The position numbers were made by a program, and so were the translations under genes. From the NCBI GenBank assembly GCA_039917615.1, contig JBDSJD010000049.1, positions 47,149-111,148 on the forward strand: a stretch of DNA of 64,000 nucleotides. Direction: 5' to 3'. Source of the DNA: ZC4RG30 sp039917615. GTDB lineage: Bacteria > Pseudomonadota > Gammaproteobacteria > Steroidobacterales > Steroidobacteraceae. The notes below the pieces were generated by a model that made no database searches, was not told where the DNA came from, and saw nothing but the letters and a program-made list of their open reading frames with translations. Positions 7,895 to 16,518 of this stretch are shown here, piece after piece. Numbering within the stretch: the first letter of the stretch is position 1; every line of letters begins with the position of its first letter.

Positions 7895-8257
7895 CTAGAA
7901 AAAAAGTACCAGCAACCAAGTCAGTCCCAGCAAACCGAACGAAGACAGCACCGCCGCAGACCCGAGGTCCTTGGCAAGGCCGGACAGTTCATGATGCTCC
8001 AGCCCGACGCGATCCACAGTGGCTTCGATGGCGCTGTTGAGCAGCTCAACGATCAGCACCAGGATCATCGGCCCCACCAGCAACGCGCGGGCAGTGCCTC
8101 CGTTCCCCAGGTAAAGGCCCAGCGGAATGACCACCAGCGCCACGGCCAGCTCCTGCCGGAATGCCGCCTCGCCGCGGAAGGCGCCGCAATAGCCCCGGTA
8201 GCTGGCACCGAAGGCCCGGAGCATCCGGGCCATGCCGGCTGGTTTCGGTCTTTGCAT
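7895..8257 (-). CDS. dgkA: Diacylglycerol kinase, DgkA type
   Basis: A 120-residue integral inner-membrane enzyme that phosphorylates diacylglycerol, recycling the lipid released when membrane-derived oligosaccharides or lipid A receive phosphoglycerol or phosphoethanolamine groups. The family signature is intact: FRGEAAFRQE near the N-terminus (amphipathic surface helix) and VELLNSAIEATVDRV near residue 75, which carries the catalytic and Mg-binding glutamates. Three transmembrane helices can be seen. Its stop lies 10 bp before the ATG of the large protease, so the two are probably co-transcribed. It diverges from ispG. Confidence 0.95.
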   Translation of the reverse strand: MQRPKPAGMARMLRAFGASYRGYCGAFRGEAAFRQELAVALVVIPLGLYLGNGGTARALLVGPMILVLIVELLNSAIEATVDRVGLEHHELSGLAKDLGSAAVLSSFGLLGLTWLLVLFF

Positions 8258-8306
8258 GCGACCCCAAGTCTAACAAGCTGCCCGACTGGAAGTGGGTGCA
8301 CTTACA

Positions 8307-9554
8307 ATGCGCGCCATGCTCAACGCCCGCCGCCAGACCCTACAGGTTCGTGTCAGCAAGGTCGCCATCGGCGGCGCAGCACCCATTGCCGTGCAGTCCA
8401 TGACCAATACCGACACCGCCGATGTCGACGGTACGGTGGCGCAGGTGCGCGCACTGGCGCGCGCGGGTTCGGAGCTGGTTCGCATAACGGTAAACAGCGC
8501 GGAAGCCGCCGCTGCCGTACCGGTGATCCGCGACCGCCTGCACGCCGCGGGCGTTACCGTGCCGCTGATCGGCGATTTCCATTTCAACGGCCACAAGCTG
8601 CTGCGTGAATATCCCGACTGCGCCACTGCGCTGGACAAATACCGCATCAATCCGGGCAACGTCGGTCGCGGAGCCAAGCGCGACTCCCAGTTCGCGGAAA
8701 TGATCGGCATCGCCTGCCGGCTCGACAAGCCAGTGCGGATCGGTGTGAACTGGGGCAGCCTCGACCAGGAACTTTTGGCAAAGCTGATGGATGAGAACAA
8801 CGCCCTGCCCGCGCCGGTCAGCGCCCAGACGGTGATGCGCGAGGCCATCGTGCGATCAGCGCTGGACAGCGCCGCACTTGCTGTAAGCCTCGGCCTACAA
8901 CGAGAGCGGATCATCCTTTCCGCCAAGGTCAGCGGCGTGCAGGACCTGCTTGCCGTCTATCGTAACCTCGCCGCACGCTGCGATTATCCGCTGCATCTCG
9001 GCCTCACTGAAGCGGGCATGGGCTCGAAGGGCATCGTGGCTTCCACTGCCGGCATCGGCGTGCTGCTGGCCGACGGCATTGGCGACACGATCCGCGTGTC
9101 GCTCACGCCGGAACCCGGTGGCGATCGCACGCAGGAAGTGATCGTGGCGCAGGAGATCCTGCAAACCATGGGTCTGCGCTCGTTCCTGCCGATGGTGGTA
9201 GCCTGCCCGGGTTGTGGCCGCACCACGAGCACCTATTTCCAGGAACTGGCGCAAAGCATCCAGTCGCATATCCGCCACCGCATGCCGCAATGGGCGAAGG
9301 ACCACACGGGTGTGGAGGAAATGACGGTTGCAGTGATGGGTTGCGTGGTCAACGGACCAGGTGAAAGCCGCCACGCGAACATCGGCATCAGCCTGCCCGG
9401 CACCGGCGAACGGCCGGTCGCACCCGTTTATGAGGATGGCGAGAAGACAGTTACGCTCAAAGGTGAGCGCATCGCGGAGGAATTCCAGGACCTGCTGGAA
9501 CGCTATATCGAACGTACTTATCCGCGGCGCGCGCCGCCTGCGACCTCCCCATGA
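8307..9554 (+). CDS. ispG: 4-hydroxy-3-methylbut-2-enyl diphosphate synthase (IspG/GcpE)
   Basis: The penultimate step of the MEP isoprenoid pathway: reductive ring opening of MEcPP to HMBPP by a [4Fe-4S] enzyme. The 415-residue protein has the TIM-barrel opening (GGAAPIAVQSMTNTDTADV) and the C-terminal cluster-binding residues C300 and C303 in ACPGCGRTT, C346 in GCVVNGPGE and the adjacent glutamate. RINPGNVG is also conserved. Two ATGs, 8307 and 8316, are equally plausible starts; neither has a good ribosome site, and the open frame extends to a GTG at 8292. It is the single-copy bacterial type without the plant/chlamydial insert. It stands alone, with phhB 46 bp downstream. Confidence 0.96.
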   Translation: MRAMLNARRQTLQVRVSKVAIGGAAPIAVQSMTNTDTADVDGTVAQVRALARAGSELVRITVNSAEAAAAVPVIRDRLHAAGVTVPLIGDFHFNGHKLLREYPDCATALDKYRINPGNVGRGAKRDSQFAEMIGIACRLDKPVRIGVNWGSLDQELLAKLMDENNALPAPVSAQTVMREAIVRSALDSAALAVSLGLQRERIILSAKVSGVQDLLAVYRNLAARCDYPLHLGLTEAGMGSKGIVASTAGIGVLLADGIGDTIRVSLTPEPGGDRTQEVIVAQEILQTMGLRSFLPMVVACPGCGRTTSTYFQELAQSIQSHIRHRMPQWAKDHTGVEEMTVAVMGCVVNGPGESRHANIGISLPGTGERPVAPVYEDGEKTVTLKGERIAEEFQDLLERYIERTYPRRAPPATSP

Positions 9555-9600
9555 CCGATCTGCATACCCGTCGTTGTACGTCGTCCGAAAGGAGTTCGGC

Positions 9601-9939
9601 ATGAAAGAACTCAGTGCCCGTCGTTGCGTTCCATGTGAAGGCGGTGTGGTGCCGTTGCCGCGTGCCGCTGCCGAAGAAGTGCTGCAGCGTCTGGATGAAA
9701 GCTGGCAACTCTCGCTCGATGCCACGTCGATCCAGCGCGAGTTCCGCTTCAAGGATTTCTTTCGCACGATGAGTTTCGTCAACGCGCTGGCGCATATCGC
9801 GAATCTGGAAGACCACCATCCGGATCTGGAGATCGGCTACGGCTACTGCCGCGTGCGCTTCACTACGCACGCCGCCAAAGGGCTTACGGAGAACGATTTC
9901 ATCTGCGCGGCCAAGATCGACCAGCTGCCGCCTGCCTGA
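9601..9939 (+). CDS. phhB: Pterin-4a-carbinolamine dehydratase
   Basis: A 112-residue protein that recycles the 4a-hydroxytetrahydrobiopterin made by aromatic amino-acid hydroxylases. The conserved core HIANLEDHHPDLEIGYG followed by VRFTTHAAKGLTENDF contains the catalytic histidines (DHHPD and THAAKGLT). The N-terminus CVPCEGGVVPL is the usual opening of bacterial PhhB. AAGGAG sits 6 nt before the ATG, which fixes the start although the frame is open further upstream. Its last 41 bases overlap the convergent ubiI-like gene. No phenylalanine hydroxylase is nearby in the window. Confidence 0.93.
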   Translation: MKELSARRCVPCEGGVVPLPRAAAEEVLQRLDESWQLSLDATSIQREFRFKDFFRTMSFVNALAHIANLEDHHPDLEIGYGYCRVRFTTHAAKGLTENDFICAAKIDQLPPA

Positions 9940-11110
9940 CCAGAAACCGCCGAGCGGCTGCACTGCGGCCAACCATAGCCATACCTTCCCGTGCGGCCCA
10001 GGAACGCAGCGCGCCTGAACCGGTGAACAGCAGATCCAGTGCATCCACCGTTGCAGCTATCAGCGCATTGCCCGCACGGCGTTCGCGCTGGTAGCGCAAC
10101 AACGCCGCCAGCGCACCCGGACTCTCGCGCGCCGGTCGCTGCGCCAGCGCGGCTGCCAGCGCGACTGCATCCTCGATGCCCTGATTTACTCCCTGGCCGG
10201 CGAGCGGATGAATCACATGCGCGGCGTCGCCCACCAGCACGGCACGTTCCTGCGCGTAGTCTTGCGCCGCAAGCCGCCGCAACGGAAACGCAGCCCGCTC
10301 GCTGGTCAGTCGCAATGCGCCCAGCACAGCCGCGCTGGCGGCCGTTAGTTCGGACTCGAATTCCTGCGGGGCCAACGCCAACAGGGCATCGGCACGCTCG
10401 TTCACGGCAGACCAGACGATTGAGCATTCATCACCGGGCAGTGGCAACAACGCCAGCGGCCCGGTCGACAGGAATCGCTGCCAGGCTGCACGACCATGGG
10501 AACGCTGGCCGCGTACCGTGGCAACGATGGCCCGCTGCCCGTAGTCGCGATGCTGGGCCTGCAGGCCCAGCATGGAACGCACGGCGGAGGCAGCGCCGTC
10601 CGCGCCCACCACCAGCTCGGCGACCACTTGCGTGCCGCCAAGATCCAGGGTCGCAGCGTCGGCGTCCACATGAAGCGCGCGCAAGGTTTCGTGGATGATG
10701 AACACGTCCTGCGCGGCGCAGCGTTGCAGCAGATGCGCCTGCAATGCGTTGTTCTCGACAATGCTGCCCAGATCCGGCTCGCCGGCTTCCGCTGCGTCGA
10801 AGCACAGCACGTCGGGACTATCCGGTGGCACGGACTCGTGCCACACCAGCATGCGCTCGTAGTCCGCGATCCGGCTGGCATCGAGCTGCTGCCAGACCCC
10901 AAGTTCAATGAGCAGGGCGCGATTGCCCGGCGCAATTGCCGACACGCGCAGCTCGAAGGCTGAACCTGATGCGGGCGCTACAGCTGGCGATGGCTCAATC
11001 ACCACGATGCGCGCCGCCTTAATACGCGCACGCTCGGCCAGCAACAGTGCCAGCGTCGCCCCGACTATCCCACCGCCCACGATGGCGACGTCGGCCCGCA
11101 CTGGAGTCAC
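9899..11110 (-). CDS. FAD-dependent ubiquinone hydroxylase, UbiI/VisC-like
   Basis: A 403-residue class A flavin monooxygenase. FAD-binding motifs are in order: GGGIVGATLA (12-21), the second dinucleotide motif LVVGADGAASAVR (~165) and GDAAHVIHPLAGQGVNQGIED (~290). It overlaps the ubiH gene upstream by 4 bp (ATGA), and the pair ubiH-ubiI/visC behind pepP is a common gammaproteobacterial operon for ring hydroxylation of ubiquinone. The likely reaction is C5 hydroxylation. UbiF-type C6 activity is less likely because a separate Coq7 enzyme is encoded at 20.4 kb. Family members are hard to tell apart by sequence alone. Confidence 0.88.
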   Translation of the reverse strand: MTPVRADVAIVGGGIVGATLALLLAERARIKAARIVVIEPSPAVAPASGSAFELRVSAIAPGNRALLIELGVWQQLDASRIADYERMLVWHESVPPDSPDVLCFDAAEAGEPDLGSIVENNALQAHLLQRCAAQDVFIIHETLRALHVDADAATLDLGGTQVVAELVVGADGAASAVRSMLGLQAQHRDYGQRAIVATVRGQRSHGRAAWQRFLSTGPLALLPLPGDECSIVWSAVNERADALLALAPQEFESELTAASAAVLGALRLTSERAAFPLRRLAAQDYAQERAVLVGDAAHVIHPLAGQGVNQGIEDAVALAAALAQRPARESPGALAALLRYQRERRAGNALIAATVDALDLLFTGSGALRSWAAREGMAMVGRSAAARRFLVRQAAAGRSWPRR

Positions 11111-12366
11111 CGTGAGCCGCGCGGTGTCAACGACAGCCCGCGCGCCAGCCGGCCGGTGCGCGCGCCGAATCCCAGGCTCACCTGACTTAATGCCCGCTTC
11201 GCCGGTGGCAGCAGATCGAACAGCAGCAGCCCCGCATCGCGCGCCGCAGCGGCCAGCCGGTGATCACTGGAAAATACCCGCACCAGGGTATCGGTAAAGG
11301 CGATTACGCCATTGCGATCGCGTACTCGCCCTGCTGCATACGGCAGCAGCAGATCCGCAGCACCCACATCGGCCGGACCGGACGCCGTTGCCGCGTGCAG
11401 CAACTCGGCAAGTTCAGCCGCATCGCGCAAACCGAGGTTGAACCCCTGCCCTGCCACCGGGTGCAATGACTGCGCAGCATTGCCCAGCAGTACGATTCGC
11501 GGCGACACCGAGCCGTCGCTGCGTGACAGCGACAAGGGGTAACGCCCGCGCGTCCCAAGCTGCAGCGCACGCCCGGCGCGCCAACCGAATGCGTCCTGCC
11601 ATTCGCGCATGAACTGTTCAGGCGGCAGCTGCAACAGACGTTCGGCGTCATCGGGTCGCGCCGCCCAGACCAGTGTGCGCCAGGCAGCGCTGCCCGCAAC
11701 CCGGATCGGCAGCAGGGCCATCGGGCCGGCCGCCGTAAAGCGTTCGTAGGCCACGCCATCATTCGCCCGATCACTGCGCAGGCTCGCCACGATCGCCACC
11801 TGGTCGTAGTCATCGACGGTTGCACCCAGACCCGCTGCCGCTCGCACCAACGACTGTGCACCATCCGCGGCGACCACCAGTTTCGCGGTTATCGCCACCG
11901 GCCCCGAGGCCTGCGCGAGCTCCAGTGTTGCCACATCTTCCGCAACGGTGAGTGTTTGCAGTCGCGCCGGCATGAACGCCGTGACCGCTGGCGCCGCCAG
12001 CAGGGCGCGCCACAGTTCACGTCCCAGCACACGGTTGGGCAGCACATAGCCGAGCGCAGGCAGCGCAAGCTCTGCAGCCGTCAGCCGCGCAAAGCCGAAG
12101 CGCCCCGCATCGGAAACATGTATCGCCGTGATCGGAGCGGCCTCGGCCTGCAACCCCTGCCACAAGCCCAATGCTTCGAACACGCGGCGACTGGCATTGC
12201 CAAGCGCGGTGGTGCGGTCATCGAAGCTGGGTTGGGTGGCGCTGTCTGGCGCATGTGCCTCGATCAGGGCGATGCGCAGCGGCAGGCCGCGCATCGCCAC
12301 GGCCAGAGTGGCGCCGACCAGTCCGCCACCGACGATCGCAATATCGAAGTGTTGCGGAGCGGCCAA
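11107..12366 (-). CDS. ubiH: 2-octaprenyl-6-methoxyphenol hydroxylase
   Basis: A 419-residue flavin monooxygenase for a ubiquinone ring hydroxylation (C1). It has GGGLVGATLA (13-22), DDRTTALGNASRRVFEALGLW near 50 (the DxRxxAL signature that separates UbiH/UbiI from other flavin hydroxylases), and GNAAQSLHPVAGQGFNLGLRD near 300. The start is TTG at 12366, five bases after the pepP stop. No ATG or GTG lies upstream of the FAD-binding motif, so the weak start is needed to keep the fold. In GNAAQ the usual GDAAH aspartate is Asn, as seen in some UbiH proteins. It overlaps the ubiI-like gene by 4 bp. Confidence 0.92.
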   Translation of the reverse strand: MAAPQHFDIAIVGGGLVGATLAVAMRGLPLRIALIEAHAPDSATQPSFDDRTTALGNASRRVFEALGLWQGLQAEAAPITAIHVSDAGRFGFARLTAAELALPALGYVLPNRVLGRELWRALLAAPAVTAFMPARLQTLTVAEDVATLELAQASGPVAITAKLVVAADGAQSLVRAAAGLGATVDDYDQVAIVASLRSDRANDGVAYERFTAAGPMALLPIRVAGSAAWRTLVWAARPDDAERLLQLPPEQFMREWQDAFGWRAGRALQLGTRGRYPLSLSRSDGSVSPRIVLLGNAAQSLHPVAGQGFNLGLRDAAELAELLHAATASGPADVGAADLLLPYAAGRVRDRNGVIAFTDTLVRVFSSDHRLAAAARDAGLLLFDLLPPAKRALSQVSLGFGARTGRLARGLSLTPRGSR

Positions 12367-12371
12367 GTTGA

Positions 12372-13739
12372 TTACGCGCTAGCCGACATGACCGCCTCGA
12401 TCTTGTCTGGTGCGCTGGGCACGTCGCCAGTCAGGATGTCGCAGCCTGAACCTGTGACCATGACGTCGTCCTCGATGCGGATGCCGATGTTCCAGAAACG
12501 CCTGGGTATGCCGCGCGAGCCGGCTGGAATGTAGATGCCCGGCTCAACCGTCATGACCATGCCCGGTTCCAGCTCCCGCCATGCGTCACCAACTTTGTAG
12601 TCCCCCACGTCGTGCACGTCCATGCCAAGCCAATGACCGGTGCGGTGCATGAAGAAGCGCTGATAGGCGCCATCTTTGATGAGCTTCGGCACCCGTCCCT
12701 TGAGCAAACCCAGCGATACCAGGCCCCGGGTGATCGCCAGCACCGCCGCCTCATGCGCCTGGTTCCAGTGATTGCCTGGCTTGGTGGCTGCGAATGCCGC
12801 GCGTTGCGCTTCCAGCACCACTTCATAGACTTCGCGCTGCGCGGGCGAGAACCGGCCATTCACCGGCCAGGTGCGGGTGATGTCTGAAGCGTAGTACTGA
12901 TATTCCGCGCCGGCATCCACCAGCAGCAGGTCGCCGTCGGCCAGCCGCGCGTCGTTCTCGTGATAATGCAGGATGCAGGAGTTGGCGCCGCTGCCGCAAA
13001 TGGGCTGGTAGGACGCGGTGGCATTGTGCCGGCCGTACTCATGCATCAGCTCGGCGGCAATCTCGAACTCGTAGCGACCCGGCCTGGTATGGCGCATCGC
13101 GCGCAGCTGCGCAGCGGCCCCAATGCGGGCGGACTCACGCATCAAGCCGGTTTCGACGCGGCTCTTGTACAACCGCATGTCATGCAGAACATGGTCGAGC
13201 GCGACCATCTCCTGTGGCGGATGCCGGCCATGACGCGCCTGACCGCGCAGGGTCTGCAGCCAGCCGAGCACCCGCTGGTCGAATTCCGGATGGGTACCCA
13301 TGGCGTAGAACACGCGCTCCCGATTCTCCATCAGGCCCGGCAGGATTTCGTCCAGGTCAGCGATGGGAAAAGCGTCATCGGCGGCGTATTTTTCCACTGC
13401 GCCCGCTGGTCCTGCGCGCCGCCCGTCCCAGGTCTCGCGCAACGGATCGCGATCGCGCAAGAACAGGATGTATTCCGCCGCGGCCCGGCCTGGCACCAGC
13501 ACCGCCACCGCCTCGGGTTCGCCAAAGCCGGTCAGGTAGTGGAAATCGCTGTCCTGCCGGTACGGGTGTTCGACATCGCTGTTGCGCTGACGGACCGGCG
13601 CTGCCGGGACAATGGCGATGCTATCGCGCCCCATCAGCCGCGCCAGCTGCCTGCGACGCCGCGCAAATTCCGCATTGTTGGCCTTCAGGGCCGCCGCCCG
13701 CGCCACCACTCCCGCAACGCCTGCCTGCCGCGCTTTCAA
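12372..13739 (-). CDS. pepP: Xaa-Pro aminopeptidase (aminopeptidase P)
   Basis: A 455-residue M24B metallopeptidase removing N-terminal residues before proline. The N-terminal creatinase-like domain (~1-190) includes RQDSDFHYLTGF. The pita-bread catalytic domain carries all five dinuclear Mn ligands: Asp in LLVDAGAEY, Asp in SDITRTW, His in TGHWLGMDVHD, Glu in TVEPGIYI and Glu in IRIEDDV. The length is normal. The gene overlaps the UPF0149 gene by ATGA at 13736-13739 and leads into ubiH. The order UPF0149 (ygfB), pepP, ubiH, ubiI is the same as in E. coli. Confidence 0.96.
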   Translation of the reverse strand: MKARQAGVAGVVARAAALKANNAEFARRRRQLARLMGRDSIAIVPAAPVRQRNSDVEHPYRQDSDFHYLTGFGEPEAVAVLVPGRAAAEYILFLRDRDPLRETWDGRRAGPAGAVEKYAADDAFPIADLDEILPGLMENRERVFYAMGTHPEFDQRVLGWLQTLRGQARHGRHPPQEMVALDHVLHDMRLYKSRVETGLMRESARIGAAAQLRAMRHTRPGRYEFEIAAELMHEYGRHNATASYQPICGSGANSCILHYHENDARLADGDLLLVDAGAEYQYYASDITRTWPVNGRFSPAQREVYEVVLEAQRAAFAATKPGNHWNQAHEAAVLAITRGLVSLGLLKGRVPKLIKDGAYQRFFMHRTGHWLGMDVHDVGDYKVGDAWRELEPGMVMTVEPGIYIPAGSRGIPRRFWNIGIRIEDDVMVTGSGCDILTGDVPSAPDKIEAVMSASA

Positions 13740-14302
13740 TGCAGCACTTCCCGGGGAAGTTGCCGGGGTGGATCGCGCAGCGGCCGCAGCTGTTCATAGA
13801 GCAGCTGCACGCCAACGCGCACGAACTCGACGAGCTCGGCATAGGCCGCCTCGTTCGACTCCTCGGAGTCTTCGGGATCGACATCGACGTGGGTGATCTC
13901 TGTCATGTCTCGCAGCACCTCGGCAGCTTCGCCCTGCAGCCTGGACACATCCGGCACGGCCACGCCGACACCGAGCCCATACAGAAATCCCTGACACCAT
14001 TCGCCCAGCGCCCTGGTGCGATCGGCAATCGGCTCTTCATCAAGCGGCAACAGCGGCTGGAACGACATTTCGTTGTCACCCAGTGCACCATTGGTGGCAT
14101 CGAAAACCGCCCGCAAGCTGGCGGCTGCCGCATTTGCGGCCTGCCCCTCCGGCAGGATTTCTGCCAGCCACTCATCCAGAGAGCAACCGGTAGCACATAA
14201 TGAGCCAACCAGCGTGCCATGGGCTTCGGCGGCGTCGGTCAGCGCGTGGGACTGCTGTAGCGCGCCCTGCAGCTCGTTGAATGTCCGGGTCAGAAGCACC
14301 AT
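13736..14302 (-). CDS. ygfB: UPF0149/YgfB family protein
   Basis: A 188-residue acidic, mostly helical protein of the YgfB/YecA family. Conserved features include the N-terminal helix region with SHALTDAAEAHGTLVGSLC, the central WCQGFLYGLG and the C-terminal NEAAYAELVEFVRVGVQLLYEQL. The YecA-type C-terminal SEC-C zinc motif is absent, so it is the short YgfB form. In Pseudomonas, YgfB has been linked to transcriptional anti-termination control; no such role can be read here. It is the first gene of the pepP-ubiH operon and diverges from the zapA unit with a 72-bp gap that probably holds both promoters. Confidence 0.88.
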   Translation of the reverse strand: MVLLTRTFNELQGALQQSHALTDAAEAHGTLVGSLCATGCSLDEWLAEILPEGQAANAAAASLRAVFDATNGALGDNEMSFQPLLPLDEEPIADRTRALGEWCQGFLYGLGVGVAVPDVSRLQGEAAEVLRDMTEITHVDVDPEDSEESNEAAYAELVEFVRVGVQLLYEQLRPLRDPPRQLPREVLH

Positions 14303-14374
14303 CGGCAGGGATTATGCCTCAACCTCCGCGCCATGATTGACCCCTCGCCATACCGACGGCACTATTACGCGCAC

Positions 14375-14608
14375 ATGATCCAGAACAATAAGAACACCAC
14401 GGTGGAAACCGAACTGCAGCGGCTGGAAGTGCGCATGGGCGAGTTGCTGACATTGGTACGTCAGCTCAATGAAGAAAACCGCGCGCTGCGGCATCGGCAA
14501 GACAATCTGTCGGGCGAACGCGCGGTGCTGCTGCAGAAAAATGAGCAGGTGCGCGCCAGCGTCGAAGCGATGATCGGCAGGCTGCGCCTGCTGGAAAGCG
14601 GCGTATGA
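14375..14608 (+). CDS. Small coiled-coil protein, TIGR02449-like, cell-division context
   Basis: A 77-residue, highly charged, helical protein (ETELQRLEVRMGELLTLVRQ followed by LNEENRALRHRQ). Heptad-like leucines run through most of its length and predict a coiled coil. This small family sits upstream of zapA in many gammaproteobacteria and recalls ZapB in size and character. It overlaps zapA by ATGA at 14605-14608, so the two are translated together, which suggests a role with ZapA at the Z-ring. The ATG at 14375 is preferred because family members begin a few residues before the coiled coil; an in-frame ATG at 14333 would add 14 residues. The ZapB-like role is inferred. Confidence 0.75.
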   Translation: MIQNNKNTTVETELQRLEVRMGELLTLVRQLNEENRALRHRQDNLSGERAVLLQKNEQVRASVEAMIGRLRLLESGV

Positions 14609-14922
14609 GCCTGGACGCTGCCGAACCCGTCAGCGTCCAGATCCTCGGCAAGGAATACCTGATCGCCTGTCCACCTGCGGAGCGGGAAGACCTGCAGCAA
14701 GCAGCCGCCCTTCTCGGCACGCGGCTGAAGGAAGTCCGCGAATCAGGCAAATTCATCGGCACGGATCGTTTGCTGCTCATGACAGCGCTCAACATGGCCA
14801 ACGATCTGGCGAAGCTTGCCGCCCGTGACGAACATCGCGGCGCCGAGCTGGGAGTCCGTGTCAAGCAGATGCGCGAACGCGTGGAACGCGCACTGGTCCA
14901 GGGTCAGCAGCTCGAACTGTAG
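14605..14922 (+). CDS. zapA: Cell division protein ZapA
   Basis: A 105-residue protein that crosslinks FtsZ filaments. The N-terminal globular part has the family opening SVQILGKEYLIACPPAERED (residues 9-28), then the long helix beginning near RDEHRGAELGVRVKQMRERV that forms the antiparallel coiled-coil tetramer. RLLLMTALNMANDL around 55-68 is the conserved junction. Length is normal. It lies immediately before 6S RNA and fau, the usual gammaproteobacterial order. Confidence 0.95.
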   Translation: MSLDAAEPVSVQILGKEYLIACPPAEREDLQQAAALLGTRLKEVRESGKFIGTDRLLLMTALNMANDLAKLAARDEHRGAELGVRVKQMRERVERALVQGQQLEL

Positions 14923-14931
14923 TAAAGTGGT

Positions 14932-15122
14932 TCTGCGCCGCCTGCGGTGTTCGACAAGCGGACCGGGTTACCTCGGACCTAATTGAAAACCCAGGGGCGG
15001 GTCATACGGCCAGGCTGTGCAAGTCCGCCTCGAGCGGGAAGCCTTACCTGCCATTTGCCTGCCCCACCTGTTGCTCCGGTTCGAGAGCAACGGTTCGCAC
15101 CGGCACATGCGGGTGGCGCCTC
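14932..15122 (+). ncRNA. ssrS: 6S RNA
   Basis: The non-coding stretch between zapA and fau is the standard site of 6S RNA, and the sequence fits. The 5' arm GCGCCGCCTGCGGTG pairs with CACATGCGGGTGGCGC at the 3' end to close a long rod. Conserved blocks GTTCGACAAGCGGACC near the 5' side and GAGCGGGAAGCCTTA near the middle resemble E. coli 6S (GTTCGCAAGCGGGCC and GAGAAGCCTTA). 6S RNA mimics an open promoter and sequesters sigma-70 RNA polymerase in stationary phase. The ends are approximate; E. coli 6S is 184 nt, close to the 191 nt given here. Confidence 0.88.
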
Positions 15123-15152
15123 TTCCCAAGTTCCGCGATCGCAGTCCAGGCA

Positions 15153-15767
15153 TTGAAAGCAGAAATCCTTCCGGCAAGCGCTGACCGCGGCTTACTGCGC
15201 CGCCAGCTGCGCGCCCGTCGCCGCGCGATTACTGGCGCTGCCCGCAGCCTTGCCGCCCGCAACCTTGCAAGGCTCATTGACAGCACCCGTTTGCTGCGGC
15301 CCGGACGGCGCATCGGCTTGTACCTCGCCATGCCGGAGGAACTGGACACCGCCCCGCTGTTGCAACTGGCGCGCCAGCGCGGCTGCACCATCGCCCTGCC
15401 CCGCATCGTCAGCAAGCGGCACTGTCGCATGCGTTTTTTCGAGTTTCATGGGGCGATCGCAAGAGGCGCGCACGGGATGCTCGAGCCGGTCGGCAGACAC
15501 CACCTACACCTACGTGAACTGGATATCGTAATCATGCCGCTGGTCGGTTTTGATGCCGCTGGCAATCGCATCGGCATGGGAAAAGGCTTCTATGACCGCT
15601 GCTTCGCGCACCGTCGACGGCTGCGGCAATGGCGCCGCCCGCTGCTGGTTGGAATCGCCTACAACGTGCAGCAGGTGGCGTCGCTCCCCGGCGCGAAGCA
15701 CGACGTGCCGGTGGATGTGATTGTGACGGACTCCTCAGTGCGGTGGATTCCCCGGAGCAACCCCTGA
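15153..15767 (+). CDS. fau: 5-formyltetrahydrofolate cyclo-ligase
   Basis: A 204-residue enzyme converting 5-formyl-THF to 5,10-methenyl-THF with ATP. RRQLRARRRAI near the N-terminus contributes the phosphate-binding basic residues, and the C-terminal signature PLVGFDAAGNRIGMGKGFYDR (read as two parts, PLVGFD and GNRIGMGKGFYDR) is intact. The start is TTG at 15153, since no ATG or GTG precedes the conserved helix. Position after 6S RNA is as in E. coli (ygfA). Its stop overlaps the next gene by TGATG at 15765-15769. Confidence 0.93.
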   Translation: MKAEILPASADRGLLRRQLRARRRAITGAARSLAARNLARLIDSTRLLRPGRRIGLYLAMPEELDTAPLLQLARQRGCTIALPRIVSKRHCRMRFFEFHGAIARGAHGMLEPVGRHHLHLRELDIVIMPLVGFDAAGNRIGMGKGFYDRCFAHRRRLRQWRRPLLVGIAYNVQQVASLPGAKHDVPVDVIVTDSSVRWIPRSNP

Positions 15768-16234
15768 TGCGCCACTGGCTGATGAAAAGTGAACCCGACA
15801 CCTTCGGCATCGATGACCTTGCGGCTGCCCCGAAGCAGACCACCAGCTGGGAGGGAGTGCGAAACTTCCAGGCACGCAACATGCTGCGTGACGAGATGGC
15901 GGCAGGGGACCTCGCCTTCTTCTACCACTCTTCCTGTCCCGAGCCCGGCATCGCAGGTGTGGTCGAGGTGGTGCGATCCGGCTACCCGGACTCTTCCGCG
16001 TGGAATCCGCGCAGCCCTTACTACGATGCAAAAAGCCCGGAAAACAAGCCACTTTGGTACACAGTGGATGTACGACTGCAGGAGCGCGCCAGGCAACTGC
16101 TGCCGCTGGCCGTACTGCGCGAGCATGCAACGAACCAGCTCGACGGACTGCTGCTGCTGCGCAAGGGCAGCCGCTTGTCGATCACGCCCGTCGATCGCGC
16201 ACACTGGAAGTTCATCCGCTCCCTGATGCGCTGA
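15767..16234 (+). CDS. EVE domain protein
   Basis: A 155-residue protein with a single EVE (PUA-like) domain. The opening RHWLMKSEPDTFGIDDL, then TSWEGVRNFQARN and GDLAFFYHSSCPEPGIAGVVEV, are the family landmarks. The aromatic residues W24-type (SWEGVRN) and the SC/EPG loop line the pocket that recognises modified bases. The relation to the YTH fold suggests binding of modified nucleotides in RNA or DNA, but bacterial stand-alone EVE proteins have no settled function. It overlaps fau by TGATG, so the two are co-translated. The start at 15767 avoids a long implausible N-terminus. Confidence 0.9.
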   Translation: MRHWLMKSEPDTFGIDDLAAAPKQTTSWEGVRNFQARNMLRDEMAAGDLAFFYHSSCPEPGIAGVVEVVRSGYPDSSAWNPRSPYYDAKSPENKPLWYTVDVRLQERARQLLPLAVLREHATNQLDGLLLLRKGSRLSITPVDRAHWKFIRSLMR

Positions 16235-16338
16235 CACCATCGACATGGCGCATGTCGATGGTGGCGGAGTGCGCCTGGATATGCGGCATGAGTCCGATCA
16301 TCCGGGTTGCGCGAACGCAACGTCGCTAACACGCTTGC

Positions 16339-16366
16339 TTGTATTTTTGCAACGCGTGTATATACT
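16339..16366 (+). promoter_or_regulatory. Strong sigma-70 promoter candidate for the micropeptide gene
   Basis: TTGTAT at 16339-16344, a 16-bp spacer and TATACT at 16361-16366, with TG just upstream in TGTATATACT. Transcription would start near 16373, leaving a leader of about 30 nt before the ATG at 16402. The surrounding AT-rich stretch stands out in a GC-rich genome. Confidence 0.6.
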
Positions 16367-16401
16367 CGGACCCCGGACTAACTTGTAACTGGAGAACTCT
16401 C

Positions 16402-16452
16402 ATGGCGAAAGCCAAGAAGAAGGCCAAGAAAAAGGCCGCTAAGAAGAAGTAA
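16402..16452 (+). CDS. 16-residue lysine/alanine micropeptide
   Basis: A complete tiny gene: MAKAKKKAKKKAAKKK followed by TAA. Ten of 16 residues are lysine and five are alanine, so the product carries a net charge of about +10. GGAG lies 7 nt before the ATG, a good promoter candidate lies ~35 bp further upstream, and a 10-bp perfect hairpin with a T-rich tail ends the unit at 16519-16550. The composition matches the tails of histone H1-like and AlgP-like proteins and the tails of RsfS and RplQ in this same window, which suggests nucleic-acid or ribosome binding by charge. I do not recognise a named family. Expression is inferred from the signals only. Confidence 0.6.
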   Translation: MAKAKKKAKKKAAKKK

Positions 16453-16518
16453 CTCGACGGTGAGCGGCGGGTTCGGATGAAAATCCAGCTCGCCGAATCA
16501 CCAGAAAAGCTACTTACA